From: Vibrio cincinnatiensis DSM 19608
GTDB taxonomy: Bacteria; Pseudomonadota; Gammaproteobacteria; Enterobacterales; Vibrionaceae
Assembly: GCF_900167345.1 (NCBI RefSeq)
Contig: NZ_FUXB01000006.1
Location: 1 to 64,000 of the forward strand
Length of the DNA: 64,000 nt
Direction: 5' to 3'
The notes beneath the pieces were generated by a model. It was given only the letters and a program-made list of their open reading frames with translations. It did not search any database and was not told where the DNA came from. A program made the position numbers and the translations under genes. This document shows, in pieces, positions 47,822 through 58,829 of this stretch; the first letter of the stretch is position 1, and the number at the start of each line of letters is the position of its first letter.

Positions 47822-48778
47822 TTAAATCAACTGCCAATTCGTGAGCAGGAAAATGCCCAGTGTACAGGTAAAGAGAGAAAGAACGGTGGTGAGGGCAATA
47901 ATATTGGCCGCCAGCGTGGCATTCCCTCCCATGGCTCTTGCCATAACATAACTCGCCGCGGCTGTTGGGGCGCCACTCATCAGAAAAATAATCCCTAAAT
48001 CACTTCCTCGAAACCCATACAAGAGAGCCGTTCCTGTAATAAGCAGTGGAGACCAAATCAATTTATACCGTGTGGCGAACCAAGTGGAAGCGGTATCTTT
48101 TCTTAATGATTGCATATCCAGTGACCCTCCAGTGCAGAGAAGGGCTAGTGGAAGTGTCATATTGGCAAAGTATCGGCCTGCATCAGTAACGATAGATGGG
48201 ATTGGCACAGAGGCCCAATAACAGAACATCCCCAGTGCAATAGAGATAATCAGCGGGTTTTTGGTTAATGTTTTGAACATGATGTTCGGGGCTTTAGTGC
48301 CGTGAGCCTCTCCTGTCGGGGATAAAATAATAACGGCTTGAATATTATAAAGCACGGTACTGGAGGCCACATAAAGGGCAGCAAGAGCAACACCGGATGT
48401 TCCGTAGAGGTTAGCAACATAAGCAAGAGCAATAATGGCGGTGTTGGCGCGAAATCCCCCTTGTATTACCACGCCTTTATCCAGTGAGCAGAATCTTTTT
48501 CTCTTACTCATCCAACAGGTGAATAAGAAAAAAGAAAAATTAGCGATTAAGCCAAAAAGAATCAATGAGATACCAGAGGAAAAATCATGTTTTTCACCAA
48601 CAATACTTAAAAACAGCATTGCGGGTAAAGTTACTTGAAAGACAAGACGAGAGGCGACATCAATAAAGTTCTCATTAATTAATTGGATACGTTTGAGAAA
48701 AATACCCAGTATCAGCATTAAACAGATAGGGCCGGTAATGGATAAAGAGAACTGCAGTTGTTCAAAGATTCCGTACAT
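47822..48778 (-). CDS. AEC-family transporter
   Basis: This 318-residue membrane protein of the auxin-efflux-carrier superfamily has ten hydrophobic segments. FRANTAIIALAYVANLYGTSGVAL and APTAAASYVMARAMGG are the typical half-repeat crossover motifs. Bacterial members move malonate, malate or amino-acid-like anions; the substrate here is unknown. No ribosome site stands out before the ATG. It is convergent with glgB and divergent from the VcINDY-type gene. Confidence 0.87.
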   Translation of the reverse strand: MYGIFEQLQFSLSITGPICLMLILGIFLKRIQLINENFIDVASRLVFQVTLPAMLFLSIVGEKHDFSSGISLILFGLIANFSFFLFTCWMSKRKRFCSLDKGVVIQGGFRANTAIIALAYVANLYGTSGVALAALYVASSTVLYNIQAVIILSPTGEAHGTKAPNIMFKTLTKNPLIISIALGMFCYWASVPIPSIVTDAGRYFANMTLPLALLCTGGSLDMQSLRKDTASTWFATRYKLIWSPLLITGTALLYGFRGSDLGIIFLMSGAPTAAASYVMARAMGGNATLAANIIALTTVLSLFTCTLGIFLLTNWQLI

Positions 48779-49073
48779 AGCTAGATAATCGATATGATTG
48801 TTATTTTTATTGTTTCATAGATAGAACCGAGCGGGAATGGGTGTCATGAAAATCTTTTCCACTTGAGCTATTGAGATTATGAATTGTTTAATTGGACGGC
48901 GATTTTTTTTGTTATGTTAATGGTTTCATTGCTTAGAAGGTTTATTATTTCAAGGTGTTAAATTATTAGCCATAGTTTTGATAAGGTTAACATTTTGGCA
49001 ATAATAATTATCCTCTTGTTTGAATCTATGGGATCATACTGATTGCCGATTGGCCCGATAAGGAAGAATAATA
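48779..49073. other. AT-rich divergent promoter region
   Basis: This 295-bp spacer between the AEC gene and the dicarboxylate transporter contains only AT-rich promoter-like sequence. AAGGAAG serves the downstream gene. No RNA or repeat was recognised. Confidence 0.4.
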
Positions 49074-50462
49074 ATGAACAGAAATGATAGTGTCCCTTTG
49101 CCCAACAATACCCGAGAGTGGTTGCTTAACCGAAACAGTCTGATTGTCCTTGCCGACATCGCTCTGTTTTTTATACTTCTCAATGTACTTCCCTTTGATC
49201 CTAATGTTGTCTTGGGTCTTAGTATTTTGGTTTTCATCGCCATTTTATGGTTAACCGAAGCCTTACACGTGACAGTGACGGCAATTTTAGTGCCGATTAT
49301 GGCGGTCATTTTTGGCGTTTTTGAAACTCAAGCCGCGCTGAATAATTTTGCCAACTCTGTTATTTTCCTTTTCTTGGGGGGCTTTGCTTTGGCGGCAGCC
49401 ATGCATAGACAAGGTTTGGATAAGGTGATTGCTGATAAAGTATTACTGATGGCGCGTGGCCGTTTTAGTGTGGCGGTTTTTATGCTGTTTGGGGTTACGG
49501 CAGCGCTTTCGATGTGGATCAGTAATACCGCGACCGCAGCCATGATGCTACCGCTTGTTTTGGGGATCTTGAGCAAAGTGGATCAAGATAAAGGGCATAA
49601 TACTTATGTTTTTGTCCTACTTGGTATCGCTTATAGTGCCAGTATTGGGGGGATTGCGACGATGGTGGGCAGCCCTCCGAATGCGATTGCGGCGGCTCAG
49701 GTTGGTCTCTCTTTCTCTGAATGGATGAAGTTTGGGATTCCAACGACGATCATTATGCTTCCGATTGCTGTTATCCTGCTTTATCTACTACTTAAACCCA
49801 ACCTAAGTGGTCAATTTGAACTCAATCATGAGGTTGTGGATTGGGATAAAGGTAAAGTCGTGACCTTGGCGATTTTTGCCCTCACGGTTGCTTTGTGGAT
49901 TTTTAGTAAACCTGTGAATGCTATGCTAGGTGGTTTCAAAAGCTTTGATACTATCATTGCGCTTGGTGCCATTATTTTAGTGAGTGTTGCTCGAGTCGTG
50001 CACTGGAAAGATATTGAAAAAACGGCGGACTGGGGGGTATTGCTACTATTTGGTGGTGGTATTTGTTTGAGTAATATTCTGAGACAAACAGGAACCAGCC
50101 TATTCCTTGCTAATGAATTGAGCGCATTAATTTCAGATTTGAATATTCTTTTTATTATTATCGCTATTGCCGCTTTTGTGGTGTTTTTAACCGAGTTTGC
50201 GAGTAATACCGCCAGTGCCGCTTTGCTTATCCCTGTTTTTGCTGGGATTGCCGAGGTGCTTGGTGTTTCACCCATCATTCTTTCGGTATTGATTGCCATT
50301 GCGGCTTCTTGTGCCTTTATGCTCCCTGTGGCGACCCCTCCTAATGCCATTGTGTTTGCTACAGGCCACATTAAACAACATGAAATGATGAGAGTGGGGA
50401 TGGTTCTTAATATCGCGTGTATTGTGATTTTGTCTGCAATAGCGATGTTGTTCTGGAACTAG
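49074..50462 (+). CDS. Na+/dicarboxylate symporter, VcINDY orthologue (DASS/SLC13)
   Basis: This inner-membrane carrier of 462 residues imports succinate-type C4 dicarboxylates with Na+. The two signature SNT motifs occur at exactly residues 150-152 ([10 protein letters not shown]) and 377-379 ([10 protein letters not shown]), the same numbers reported for the crystallised V. cholerae VcINDY, and total length agrees. AAGGAAG precedes the ATG. A DUF2057 gene follows on the other strand and then the chitinase, the same neighbourhood as in V. cholerae. Assignment is strong. Confidence 0.95.
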   Translation: MNRNDSVPLPNNTREWLLNRNSLIVLADIALFFILLNVLPFDPNVVLGLSILVFIAILWLTEALHVTVTAILVPIMAVIFGVFETQAALNNFANSVIFLFLGGFALAAAMHRQGLDKVIADKVLLMARGRFSVAVFMLFGVTAALSMWISNTATAAMMLPLVLGILSKVDQDKGHNTYVFVLLGIAYSASIGGIATMVGSPPNAIAAAQVGLSFSEWMKFGIPTTIIMLPIAVILLYLLLKPNLSGQFELNHEVVDWDKGKVVTLAIFALTVALWIFSKPVNAMLGGFKSFDTIIALGAIILVSVARVVHWKDIEKTADWGVLLLFGGGICLSNILRQTGTSLFLANELSALISDLNILFIIIAIAAFVVFLTEFASNTASAALLIPVFAGIAEVLGVSPIILSVLIAIAASCAFMLPVATPPNAIVFATGHIKQHEMMRVGMVLNIACIVILSAIAMLFWN

Positions 50463-50490
50463 TTTCTTCTTGAATTGAGCAATAGTGATG

Positions 50491-50530
50491 AAATAAGGGC
50501 TTCTGCAATATCTGTGAGGCCCTTATTTTT
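50491..50530. terminator. Bidirectional terminator between dicarboxylate carrier and DUF2057 gene
   Basis: AAATAAGGGC (50491-50500) pairs with GCCCTTATTT (50519-50528) around an 18-nt loop, with T residues following. It serves both convergent genes. Confidence 0.85.
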
Positions 50531-50548
50531 CATTTGCTATTCATTTCA

Positions 50549-51178
50549 TTATTGATTAACGAAGGTTTTAAAGCGTGCTTTTGTGTCAGCATCTGCTTTG
50601 TTATACCAAAAGTGCAACATTTCTTCCGCTGTGGTATCTGTGGTATGACCACTGACGGTCATCGTTGATACTGAGGATCCCAATGTCGTAGAGATGGCGG
50701 CTGGGCCTCCTTCCAAATTATATTTAAATATCTCTTGCGGATAGTCTCGACCAATTTGCATGCCGGGTTTGATCAAACGATCTTGACGCATGGTAATGGT
50801 GGTATTGTTTTTATCCTGCAATGACCATTCCATCATTTTGATATTTTTTTCTGCTTCAAGGGCATTGCGATATTGCGGCATATCAAAAGTCAGTACTTGA
50901 TCTTGTGCTTGAAAGGTTGCCACGATGACATCACTTTCAACCCGAACGCGATCACTTCCTTGAGTAAAATAGGGTTGATAACGAAAAACAATTTGTTGTT
51001 CCCCATCTTCTAAGTCAACCGTTTTATTGGCAGAGAAAATGCGGCCAGATGTTTGTGGTTTTTCACCATTCACAACCAGTAGTTCGATCGTATCTGGAAT
51101 TTCAATAGTAACTTTTGCCATAGCTGAAGCGCTTAACATTATTCCCATAATGCATGATAACGTTTTGATTTTATTCAT
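50549..51178 (-). CDS. DUF2057 (YccT-family) periplasmic protein
   Basis: This protein of about 209 residues has a signal peptide (MNKIKTLSCIMGIMLSASAMA) and a beta-rich body. The VTIEIPDTIELLVVNGEKP start and LEDGEQQIVFRYQPYF are characteristic of DUF2057/YccT. The ATG at 51178 gives the signal peptide and has AAGGAT upstream; the frame to 51247 adds an implausible head. YccT homologues have been linked to curli or envelope regulation in Salmonella, but no function can be claimed here. It is adjacent to the chitinase but divergent. Confidence 0.87.
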   Translation of the reverse strand: MNKIKTLSCIMGIMLSASAMAKVTIEIPDTIELLVVNGEKPQTSGRIFSANKTVDLEDGEQQIVFRYQPYFTQGSDRVRVESDVIVATFQAQDQVLTFDMPQYRNALEAEKNIKMMEWSLQDKNNTTITMRQDRLIKPGMQIGRDYPQEIFKYNLEGGPAAISTTLGSSVSTMTVSGHTTDTTAEEMLHFWYNKADADTKARFKTFVNQ

Positions 51179-51564
51179 TGGATCTATCCTTTTGGTCGCG
51201 TACGCGTTTTCAACGGTGAGGTTGCCGATTGTCTGCCAGAAAATCAAGCATTCACGGTATGAAGTTTTACCTTGTCATCAAAACTTCATCTTGGTGAACA
51301 TCATTGGGTGAGTGAGTAGCTGAAAATCTCGACTCTTCTACTTTACGTGGAAAAAATTACGGTTTCTTGGCTCAAGATTAAATTTGCCGTGTAAGGCAAT
51401 GAATCCGTTCCATGAAATGATCGTGATGACTCGTAAAGCCTACCACGAGATTTTCAAAATTGTCTTGGTTATCAAATACTCCTCGTTGATGTTCTTTCTT
51501 TAGCCGTGGAAGAGCAGCCATCACTCATGTTGAGTGTAATCGACAAGATATAAGAGAGATTACT
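51179..51564. other. Divergent promoter region upstream of the chitinase gene
   Basis: This 386-bp spacer between the DUF2057 gene and the chitinase gene probably holds both promoters. AGAGAGA just before 51565 serves the chitinase gene. No operator could be recognised with confidence. Confidence 0.4.
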
Positions 51565-54105
51565 ATGAACCGTATGACTCTGTGTGCTGCGACTATTACT
51601 TTCGTGCTTTCCGGAGCAGTAATGGCAGCCCCTGCGGCCCCGAGCATTGATATTTATGGGTCGAACAACCTACAATTTTCTAAAATTAAACTCGCTATGG
51701 AAACCACAGCGGGTTACAAGCAGATGGTCAAATACCATGATCAAGCGCCAATTACTCTCACCTTTAACCAATGGAGTGGGGAGACTGGGCATACTTATAA
51801 AGTGTTGTTCGATGGTACAGAAGTAGCTTCAGGCCCAATCAAAGGAAGTCAAACTACAGCCAGTTTTACTTATGATAAAGGCGGACGTTATCAGCTAGAA
51901 ATTGCCGCTTGTGATAATCATTCATGCAGTACGAGTGCACCTACAGAGTTGATCATTGCCGATACGGATGGTTCACACCTTGCACCTCTGACCATGAATG
52001 TGGACCCCAATAATAAAACTTATCCACTTGATCCTAATACCGTTGTTGGAACCTATTTTGTTGAATGGGGTATCTATGGGCGCAACTATACGGTCGATAA
52101 TATTCCTGCACAGAATTTGACTCATATTTTATATGGTTTTATTCCCATTTGTGGACCCAATGAATCAGTAAAATCGGTGGGAGGGAATAGCTACAATGCA
52201 CTCATGACGGCTTGTCAAGGCGTACCCGATTATGAAGTGGTTATTCATGACCCGTGGGCGGCGTATCAAAAAAGTTTTCCACAAGCGGGGCATCAGTACA
52301 GTTCGCCGATTAAAGGCAACTATGCCATGTTAATGGCACTGAAGCAGCGCTACCCTGATCTGAAAATTTTACCTTCAGTGGGGGGATGGACCTTATCTGA
52401 TCCTTTCTATGACTTTACCACGAAAGCCAACCGCGACACCTTTGTAGCTTCTGTAAAACGTTTCTTACAAACATGGAAATTCTTTGATGGTGTGGATATT
52501 GACTGGGAGTTCCCCGGTGGTGATGGTGCGGCTCCCGATCTCGGTGATCCTATCAATGACGGCCCCGCTTATATTGCTCTCATGCAAGAACTACGCTTAA
52601 TGCTTGACGAATTAGAAGCAGAGACGGGGCGTTACTATGAACTGACTTCGGCAATTGGTGTTGGTCACGATAAAATAGAAGATGTCGACTATGGTCAAGC
52701 GGTTCAGTACATGGATTATATTTTTGCCATGACCTACGACTTTTATGGTGGTTGGAATAACGTTGTTGGCCACCAAACTGCACTTTATTGTGGCAACTTT
52801 ATGCGCCCTGGTCAGTGTGATGGAACGGGCTTGGATGAGAATGGTAAACCGTATAGTGGCCCTGCTTATACTGCGGATAATGGCATTCAGCTATTGCTCG
52901 CTCAAGGCGTTCCAGCCAATAAACTGGTTCTAGGTACGGCGATGTATGGCCGTGGTTGGGAAGGGGTCATGCCATCGTCGTTAACCGATCCTTCTGACCC
53001 GATGACGGGAGTTGGGAATGGTAAGCTAAAAGGCTCTACGACCCAAGGCGTTTGGGAGGATGGCGTTATCGATTATAAAGGCATCAAGTCTTATATGTTA
53101 GGAGCGAATAATAGCGGTATTAATGGGTTTGAATATGGTTATGACGCTCAAGCCGAAGCACCTTGGGTATGGAATCGTACCACGGGTGAGCTGATTACTT
53201 TTGACGATGAACGTTCAGTTAAAGCCAAAGGGGCGTATGTGCGTAGCCTTGGTTTAGCTGGGTTATTTTCGTGGGAAATTGATGCGGACAATGGTGATAT
53301 TCTTAATGCCATGCATGAAGGTTTAGTGGGCGGCGTAACGCCTCCGGTTAATCGTGATCCCATTGCGAATGCGGGTGTGGCACAAATCGTTATTGGACCG
53401 GCTACGGTGACACTCGATGGGAGTGCATCCAAAGACAGCGATGGCACCATTGTTGGCTATCAGTGGCAGCAGTTATCTGGACCTACGGTAACGCTCACGA
53501 ATGCTAATTCGGCACAAGCGAGCTTTACTATTGGTGAAGTGACAGAAACGGAAGTATTAACCTTTAAATTGACCGTGACCGATGACGAAGGGGCTATGGG
53601 GTCTGCTACGGTACAAATCACCGTAAAAGCGACAGATGGAGAAGTGGAAAACACACCACCGGTTGCCAGCATTTCAGCACCAAGCCAAGTAAATGCGGGG
53701 GATGTTGTTGTTGTTGATGCTTCCGCGTCAAGCGATGCAGACCAAGATACGTTGACCTTTAGTTGGGCGTTGCCCGCCGGTATCAATGCTCACATTCAGA
53801 ATGATCAAGTGATCTTTACGGCGGCGGAATATACACAAGACACGATCCTTAGCTTTACAGTCACGGTAAGTGATGGGCAAGCCAGTGTTTCTGCTACGAC
53901 ATCGGTTGTCGTATCGGCGGTCAGCTCAGGTGACCAATGTGAAAATCTTTGGGATGCTTCGGCTGTCTATGTGGGGGGTAACCAAGTGACTTGGTCTGGA
54001 ACTGTGTGGGAAGCCAAGTGGTGGACACAAGGTGATGATCCGACCCAATCTGGCGCTTGGGGTGTTTGGAAAGCGGTGGGTATTGCTGACTGTTCAACCC
54101 AATAA
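51565..54105 (+). CDS. Secreted modular chitinase (ChiA2-type, GH18)
   Basis: This secreted chitin hydrolase of 846 residues has a signal peptide (about 1-21), a ChiA N-terminal fibronectin-like domain (about 25-135) and a GH18 barrel (about 160-590). The barrel carries the catalytic motif DGVDIDWEFPGG, acid/base Glu about residue 315, and MTYDFYGGW. Two PKD/cadherin-like repeats follow (about 600-690 and 700-790), then a C-terminal CBM5/12 (WDASAVYVGGNQVTWSGTVW). Length and order equal V. cholerae ChiA2. It allows growth on chitin and mucin glycans. It ends in a perfect terminator. Confidence 0.95.
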   Translation: MNRMTLCAATITFVLSGAVMAAPAAPSIDIYGSNNLQFSKIKLAMETTAGYKQMVKYHDQAPITLTFNQWSGETGHTYKVLFDGTEVASGPIKGSQTTASFTYDKGGRYQLEIAACDNHSCSTSAPTELIIADTDGSHLAPLTMNVDPNNKTYPLDPNTVVGTYFVEWGIYGRNYTVDNIPAQNLTHILYGFIPICGPNESVKSVGGNSYNALMTACQGVPDYEVVIHDPWAAYQKSFPQAGHQYSSPIKGNYAMLMALKQRYPDLKILPSVGGWTLSDPFYDFTTKANRDTFVASVKRFLQTWKFFDGVDIDWEFPGGDGAAPDLGDPINDGPAYIALMQELRLMLDELEAETGRYYELTSAIGVGHDKIEDVDYGQAVQYMDYIFAMTYDFYGGWNNVVGHQTALYCGNFMRPGQCDGTGLDENGKPYSGPAYTADNGIQLLLAQGVPANKLVLGTAMYGRGWEGVMPSSLTDPSDPMTGVGNGKLKGSTTQGVWEDGVIDYKGIKSYMLGANNSGINGFEYGYDAQAEAPWVWNRTTGELITFDDERSVKAKGAYVRSLGLAGLFSWEIDADNGDILNAMHEGLVGGVTPPVNRDPIANAGVAQIVIGPATVTLDGSASKDSDGTIVGYQWQQLSGPTVTLTNANSAQASFTIGEVTETEVLTFKLTVTDDEGAMGSATVQITVKATDGEVENTPPVASISAPSQVNAGDVVVVDASASSDADQDTLTFSWALPAGINAHIQNDQVIFTAAEYTQDTILSFTVTVSDGQASVSATTSVVVSAVSSGDQCENLWDASAVYVGGNQVTWSGTVWEAKWWTQGDDPTQSGAWGVWKAVGIADCSTQ

Positions 54106-54121
54106 TATCTTCGCTTTATTC

Positions 54122-54148
54122 AGCCCTACTCAATGAGTAGGGCTTTTT
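54122..54148 (+). terminator. Terminator of the chitinase gene
   Basis: AGCCCTACTC (54122-54131), loop AAT, GAGTAGGGCT (54135-54144), then TTTT. Confidence 0.92.
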
Positions 54149-54528
54149 AGTGTGTTGCATAAACGCACAGAATTTTTGTAAACAGTTCACACTTTATTAA
54201 GCGGATGCCGCTTTTTCATCGCTATCAACTATAGTCATAATAATGACGATAGAGCATAGCAAGCATGATGATAAAAAGAATGTATAGACAAAAGGGGGGG
54301 CTTTTTTAAGTCATATTATTCATCAAATGTCTCTTGACTGATGCACGCTTTATTTTGTTTCGTCAATGTTATCTTTGTTTATAATTTTACCGTCTATTAT
54401 TTTTAGCAAAAAATAAACAAATTCGCCGAGCAGTTCGCATTAATTTTGAGGCTAAAAATTATAATGTCCACCAAATAAAAAAGTACTTCATAAACAGAGG
54501 TACATAGCGTTAACGACCGGGACTGAGT
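54149..54528. other. Intergenic region before the second chemoreceptor
   Basis: This stretch of about 380 bp is A/T rich, with a poly-G tract (about 54294-54300) followed by CTTTTTT. It probably contains the receptor promoter. No gene or named motif was found. Confidence 0.35.
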
Positions 54529-56412
54529 ATGTTCAAAAATCTATCATTAAAAAATAAACTGGCCATTTCTGCCAGTATCGCCATTATCATTGGGGGAGTA
54601 TTAGTTGAAGCTGTTTCATTCAAGGCGGCATTAGGGCGTTTGGATGTCGAGGTTGAGCAGCGCTTACAAAGTGCAACGGCTTCTTATAACCAATATGTGA
54701 CGGATTGGCTGATATCAAAAGAGCGAGCTTTAACTTCTTTATCTCAAGAAGTTAAAGCGGATGCTATAGTGACTCACCTAAAACAAGTTAAACATTCAGC
54801 TTCATTTGATAATGTTTTTCTCGCTTACCCAGACGGCTCGCAACATAATGCGAATGGGGTTGTTTTACCTCCAGGCAATAATGATCCTCGCCAATGGGGG
54901 TGGTATATCAATGCCAAAGCGAATCCGAATGCGGTCTTTATGGATAATCCAACCGTTGCCGCTGCTACAGGGGCAAATGTGGTTTCCTTAGGTAAAGCGG
55001 TTAACCTGCATGGGCAGGCGTTGGTGTTGGGGGCTGATGTAGAGATCACCGATATCCTCAACAGCATGAAACAAGTCATTTTGCCTGGCTCCGGTTATAT
55101 GTTTATCGTCAACCAGCAAGGCAATATCTTTACTCATTCAAATACCCAATTACTGAATAAAAGTGTTTCTGAATTGGGGCTAAACTTTAATGAGATCCAA
55201 GCGGCTCAGCGTTCGGGTAAATATACCAAGGTTTCTATTCATGGTGAGAACAATGTTCTTTTTGCACGAGCCATTGAAGGAACTGCATTAAGCTCAGTCG
55301 TCGTGATTAACTATTCATCACTCATCGCTCCGCTGTTTGATGCGCTATGGGGACAGCTACTGGTAACCTTGTTGGTTGTGGTGGTGTGTACCATATTGTT
55401 TAACCTGCTGTGTAATATCTTATTCCGCCCTCTTAATAATGTTTCTCAGGCATTGGAACAAATTGCTAATGGTAGCGGGGATTTAACTCAACGCATTACC
55501 GTCGAAAATAATGATGAAGTAGGTAAGTTAGCCAATAGTTTCAATACGTTTGTGGCAAGCTTGCAGCAACTCATTGGCCATATTCGTCATCAGTCTGAAC
55601 AGTTGACGGCTCAATCTGAACGCAGTGCGCATCGGGCTAATCAATCCGCTTCAGAGTTGGGTTTACAGCAGCAGGAAGTGGCGATGGTAGCAACCGCTGT
55701 GACCGAAATGGCATCGGCAACTCAAGAGATTGCTTCTCATGCGGAACAAACGGCCCAAGCTGCACAAGATTCAGCAACCAGTACTAATAACGGACGCACA
55801 CTGGTGTTGAATACCAAAGCCTCGATCAATAATTTGGCGCAAGAAGTTTCTCAAGCCAGTAGCGTTATTTCTGCGTTAAATCAGCATGCGCAAGAAATCT
55901 CTACGGTATTAGCGACCATTCAAGGCATTGCTGAGCAAACCAATTTGTTGGCGTTAAATGCAGCGATTGAAGCGGCACGGGCAGGCGAACAAGGGCGAGG
56001 TTTTGCGGTGGTCGCGGATGAAGTTCGAGTGCTCTCGCAACGAACGCACACGTCGACTGAAGAGATCAAATCAACCATTGAAACGTTGCAAGAAACAACC
56101 AAACGCGCCGTCACATTAATGGAAAGCAGTTCTGGGCTTGCGGCTAATTCGGTTGAGGATGCCGATAAAGCCACTCATGCCTTGGAAGAAATTAATGCAG
56201 CGGTGGCATTAATTAGTGATATGGCGACACAGATAGCGACCGCTGCGGAAGAGCAAACTCATGTTACGAGCGAAATAACACAAAATGTCACGGCGATTAA
56301 AGATGTGACGGAACAATTGGCTGATGGCGCAGAGGACAGTTTGAGCCAATCCAATACCTTGAAACAGCAAGCCGCTGAGCTGAGTGCAAAAGTGGCGACC
56401 TTTAAGTTGTAA
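54529..56412 (+). CDS. Methyl-accepting chemotaxis protein (double Cache)
   Basis: This 627-residue receptor has TM1 (about 13-32), a double-Cache sensing domain (about 40-270, with [15 protein letters not shown] and [18 protein letters not shown]), TM2 (about 280-305), HAMP and a signalling domain with tip [20 protein letters not shown]. The position next to the chitinase suggests it may guide cells to chitin breakdown products or amino acids, but dCache receptors have many ligands. It is convergent with the NhaC-type gene. Confidence 0.93.
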   Translation: MFKNLSLKNKLAISASIAIIIGGVLVEAVSFKAALGRLDVEVEQRLQSATASYNQYVTDWLISKERALTSLSQEVKADAIVTHLKQVKHSASFDNVFLAYPDGSQHNANGVVLPPGNNDPRQWGWYINAKANPNAVFMDNPTVAAATGANVVSLGKAVNLHGQALVLGADVEITDILNSMKQVILPGSGYMFIVNQQGNIFTHSNTQLLNKSVSELGLNFNEIQAAQRSGKYTKVSIHGENNVLFARAIEGTALSSVVVINYSSLIAPLFDALWGQLLVTLLVVVVCTILFNLLCNILFRPLNNVSQALEQIANGSGDLTQRITVENNDEVGKLANSFNTFVASLQQLIGHIRHQSEQLTAQSERSAHRANQSASELGLQQQEVAMVATAVTEMASATQEIASHAEQTAQAAQDSATSTNNGRTLVLNTKASINNLAQEVSQASSVISALNQHAQEISTVLATIQGIAEQTNLLALNAAIEAARAGEQGRGFAVVADEVRVLSQRTHTSTEEIKSTIETLQETTKRAVTLMESSSGLAANSVEDADKATHALEEINAAVALISDMATQIATAAEEQTHVTSEITQNVTAIKDVTEQLADGAEDSLSQSNTLKQQAAELSAKVATFKL

Positions 56413-56423
56413 CCTTTACGATT

Positions 56424-56450
56424 CAAGCGATGCTGTATCGGCATCGCTTG
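56424..56450. terminator. Hairpin between convergent chemoreceptor and antiporter genes
   Basis: CAAGCGATGC (56424-56433) and GCATCGCTTG (56441-56450) form a perfect 10-bp stem with a 7-nt loop. T-richness is poor, so strength as a terminator is uncertain. Confidence 0.65.
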
Positions 56451-56461
56451 ATGGTTATTCT

Positions 56462-57811
56462 CTATTGTCGTCGTGTCGGATGCGTTAAGAAAATTGCTAT
56501 CATGGCCGCGAGAGCTAAAGCAAAACAGTAGTAGGAATGAGCAATAATGGCCAATGGTGATAATTTAAAGATAGAACCCAGCAGTAAGACTTGAGCACCA
56601 TAAGGCAGAATGCCTTGCATGACGCAAGAAAAAATATCTAATAAGCTGGCAGCGCGGCGAGGCGTTACCGCATTTTCTTGTGCCAGCTCACGTGCGATGC
56701 CACCAGAAACAATGATCGCCACGGTGTTGTTGGCGGTACAGGTATTGACTAAAGCAACCAATCCCGCGATTCCCAATTCACTCGCCCGACTATTGGCTAT
56801 GTGAGAGTGTTTTTGACCAAACAGGTGGATCACTCGGCTAATAAATTGGGTTAAAAACGCGAGTCCTCCTTGGCAGCGCATCAGTTCACTGAGGCCACCA
56901 ATCAGCATTGAGAGTAAGAAAATTTCCTGCATGTTGCCAAATCCGGCATAAATATCTTGCCCTAGATTGGTCAATACGTACTGGTCATTGTCGGCTAAGC
57001 TGACTCCGCCAGCGAGCAGTATTCCCACCGTCAAAACCACAAATACATTAACCCCAGATATGGCGAGCGCTAAGATCATCATATAAGGCATGACTTTTAA
57101 CCACTCGATATCGCCCGTTTCCGGTGTTTGTGTAGCTGCGCTACTAAAAGCAAATAAAATAAGTGAAAAGAGTGCCGCAGGCAGAGCTATGCGAATGTTT
57201 TCCCTGAATTTATCTTTCATTTCACAGCCCTGAGAGCGAGTGGCGGCAATGGTGGTATCGGAAATAATGGATAAGTTATCTCCAAACATTGCGCCGCTTA
57301 AGACAACACCAGCGGTCAAAGGCAGGCTCATACCGGATGACTCAGCGATCCCAAAGGCCACTGGAGCAACCGCAGCAATGGTTCCCATAGAGGTTCCCAT
57401 TGCGGTCGCAATGAAAGCGGAGATGATGAAAATTCCGGGAAGAATCAGTTCCGTTGGAATGGCTGACAACCCAAGATTCACCGTTGCATCAACACCTCCA
57501 GAAGCTTTTGCTACCGCAGCAAAGGCTCCCGCTAACAAATAAATCAAACACATGGCAATAATGTCTGGGTGGCCGACACCACGGATAAATTGTTCAATTG
57601 CTCGGTTCAGCGAGTCTTTGCTGAGTAATAACCCGATGATCACCGCTGGTAAAATCGCAATCGGTGCGGGCAATTGATAAAAGGCAAATTCAACCCCTTG
57701 AACCGTTAAATAGGTGCCTACGCCAATGAAAAGCATTAAAAAAACCAACAGTGGAATCAGAGCGGTGGCTGAAGGCGCGATGATTTTATGGGTAGAGGAA
57801 TTTGGGGACAT
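56462..57811 (-). CDS. NhaC-family Na+/H+ (or Na+/malate-type) antiporter
   Basis: This integral membrane protein of 449 residues has about 11 hydrophobic segments. FIATAMGTSMGTIAAVAPVAFG, GAMFGDNLSIISDTTIAA and ALVNTCTANNTVAIIVSGGIA are the conserved NhaC-family loops. It probably exchanges Na+ for H+ (or a metabolite) at the inner membrane. It is divergent from the IclR gene 277 bp away, which may or may not regulate it. No clear ribosome site is visible. Confidence 0.85.
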   Translation of the reverse strand: MSPNSSTHKIIAPSATALIPLLVFLMLFIGVGTYLTVQGVEFAFYQLPAPIAILPAVIIGLLLSKDSLNRAIEQFIRGVGHPDIIAMCLIYLLAGAFAAVAKASGGVDATVNLGLSAIPTELILPGIFIISAFIATAMGTSMGTIAAVAPVAFGIAESSGMSLPLTAGVVLSGAMFGDNLSIISDTTIAATRSQGCEMKDKFRENIRIALPAALFSLILFAFSSAATQTPETGDIEWLKVMPYMMILALAISGVNVFVVLTVGILLAGGVSLADNDQYVLTNLGQDIYAGFGNMQEIFLLSMLIGGLSELMRCQGGLAFLTQFISRVIHLFGQKHSHIANSRASELGIAGLVALVNTCTANNTVAIIVSGGIARELAQENAVTPRRAASLLDIFSCVMQGILPYGAQVLLLGSIFKLSPLAIIAHSYYCFALALAAMIAIFLTHPTRRQ

Positions 57812-58088
57812 GCAAATGACAACTTTGATTTTCTGGAAGAACGAAGAGGTGCAGACTAATCGCTCCCTCGCCTCTTGTCAATTTATAGCCGTCTAAACAT
57901 CCGGATTCTTATATGTCTTTGTATACCTCGACTAACCCAGTGAAGCCCATCTCCTTTTTATTGTTTCAATTGATTTATTTTTGTTCTTTTCTCGGTATAT
58001 AAGAAAGCAATGCTTTCAATGAAGTAAGATTCTCGCTATATAAGAATAAAAGTTTGAGTGAAAAGACAATAAAGGCTAAAAAGAACCC

Positions 58089-58823
58089 ATGAATGAGAGC
58101 AAATCTTCTGCCAGCCAGGTTAATGAAAAATCGCTTCAGTTGTTAATGCAAGTAGCGGTGAATGAGGAACCTGTATCGGCAAAAGTGTTAAGTGAGCAAT
58201 TACAAGTTCCACTCAGTAGTTTGTATCGACATTTAAAACTCCTTAAAGAGTGGAACTTAATTGAAGAGAGCCCTCACGACAAAACACTGATTATTGGCCC
58301 CGCGGCGTTACTGCTCATGCGGAGCTATGAAACAAGCCAACACAACCTAGATGCAGTGGAAGCGGTACTAAGCCGCTTGCAAAAACAAACGGGGGAGATG
58401 GCGGCGTACATGGTGCCGGTGGGATACCGCGCATTGTGTGTAAGCCAAAAAGAAAGTATGCAGGCACTTCGATGTAGCTTCGTCCAGGGTCAAAGTCAAC
58501 CACTACTTCGTGGTGCCTCATCTAAAGTGTTATTGGCGTATATGCCAGCCCAGCGCTGTGAAAAAATCCTGCGCTATTTTGGGGAAGAAAACCACATGGA
58601 AAAATGGCAGGCAGAATTGGAAAAAATTCGTCGCCATGGGTATGCCGTGAGCACGTCTGAAATCGATCCCGGTGTTTCAGGCATTAGTGCCCCGGTAATG
58701 AAAGGAAGTAAATTGATAGGGGCAATTTCGGTGATGGCACCTGCTCATCGGGTGGAAACTCATCGGCAACGAATCATTTTACATGTGTTACAGGCCGCTC
58801 GTGCGTTGCCACCAGAAAGGTAA
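58089..58823 (+). CDS. IclR-family transcriptional regulator
   Basis: This 244-residue regulator has an N-terminal winged helix (LLMQVAVNEEPVSAKVLSEQLQVPLSSLYRHLKLL) and the C-terminal IclR effector domain (VSTSEIDPGVSGISAPVM, typical). IclR proteins usually repress or activate catabolic operons in response to small acids. The downstream gene begins 6 nt later and is probably in its operon, and the NhaC-type gene is divergent. The effector is unknown. Confidence 0.9.
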   Translation: MNESKSSASQVNEKSLQLLMQVAVNEEPVSAKVLSEQLQVPLSSLYRHLKLLKEWNLIEESPHDKTLIIGPAALLLMRSYETSQHNLDAVEAVLSRLQKQTGEMAAYMVPVGYRALCVSQKESMQALRCSFVQGQSQPLLRGASSKVLLAYMPAQRCEKILRYFGEENHMEKWQAELEKIRRHGYAVSTSEIDPGVSGISAPVMKGSKLIGAISVMAPAHRVETHRQRIILHVLQAARALPPER

Positions 58824-58829
58824 TTCATC

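Noticed and set aside
49826..50371. 181-codon minus-strand ORF
   Set aside because: It lies entirely antisense to the VcINDY-type gene, whose frame has clear membrane-protein motifs; this is a shadow of that gene's codon bias.
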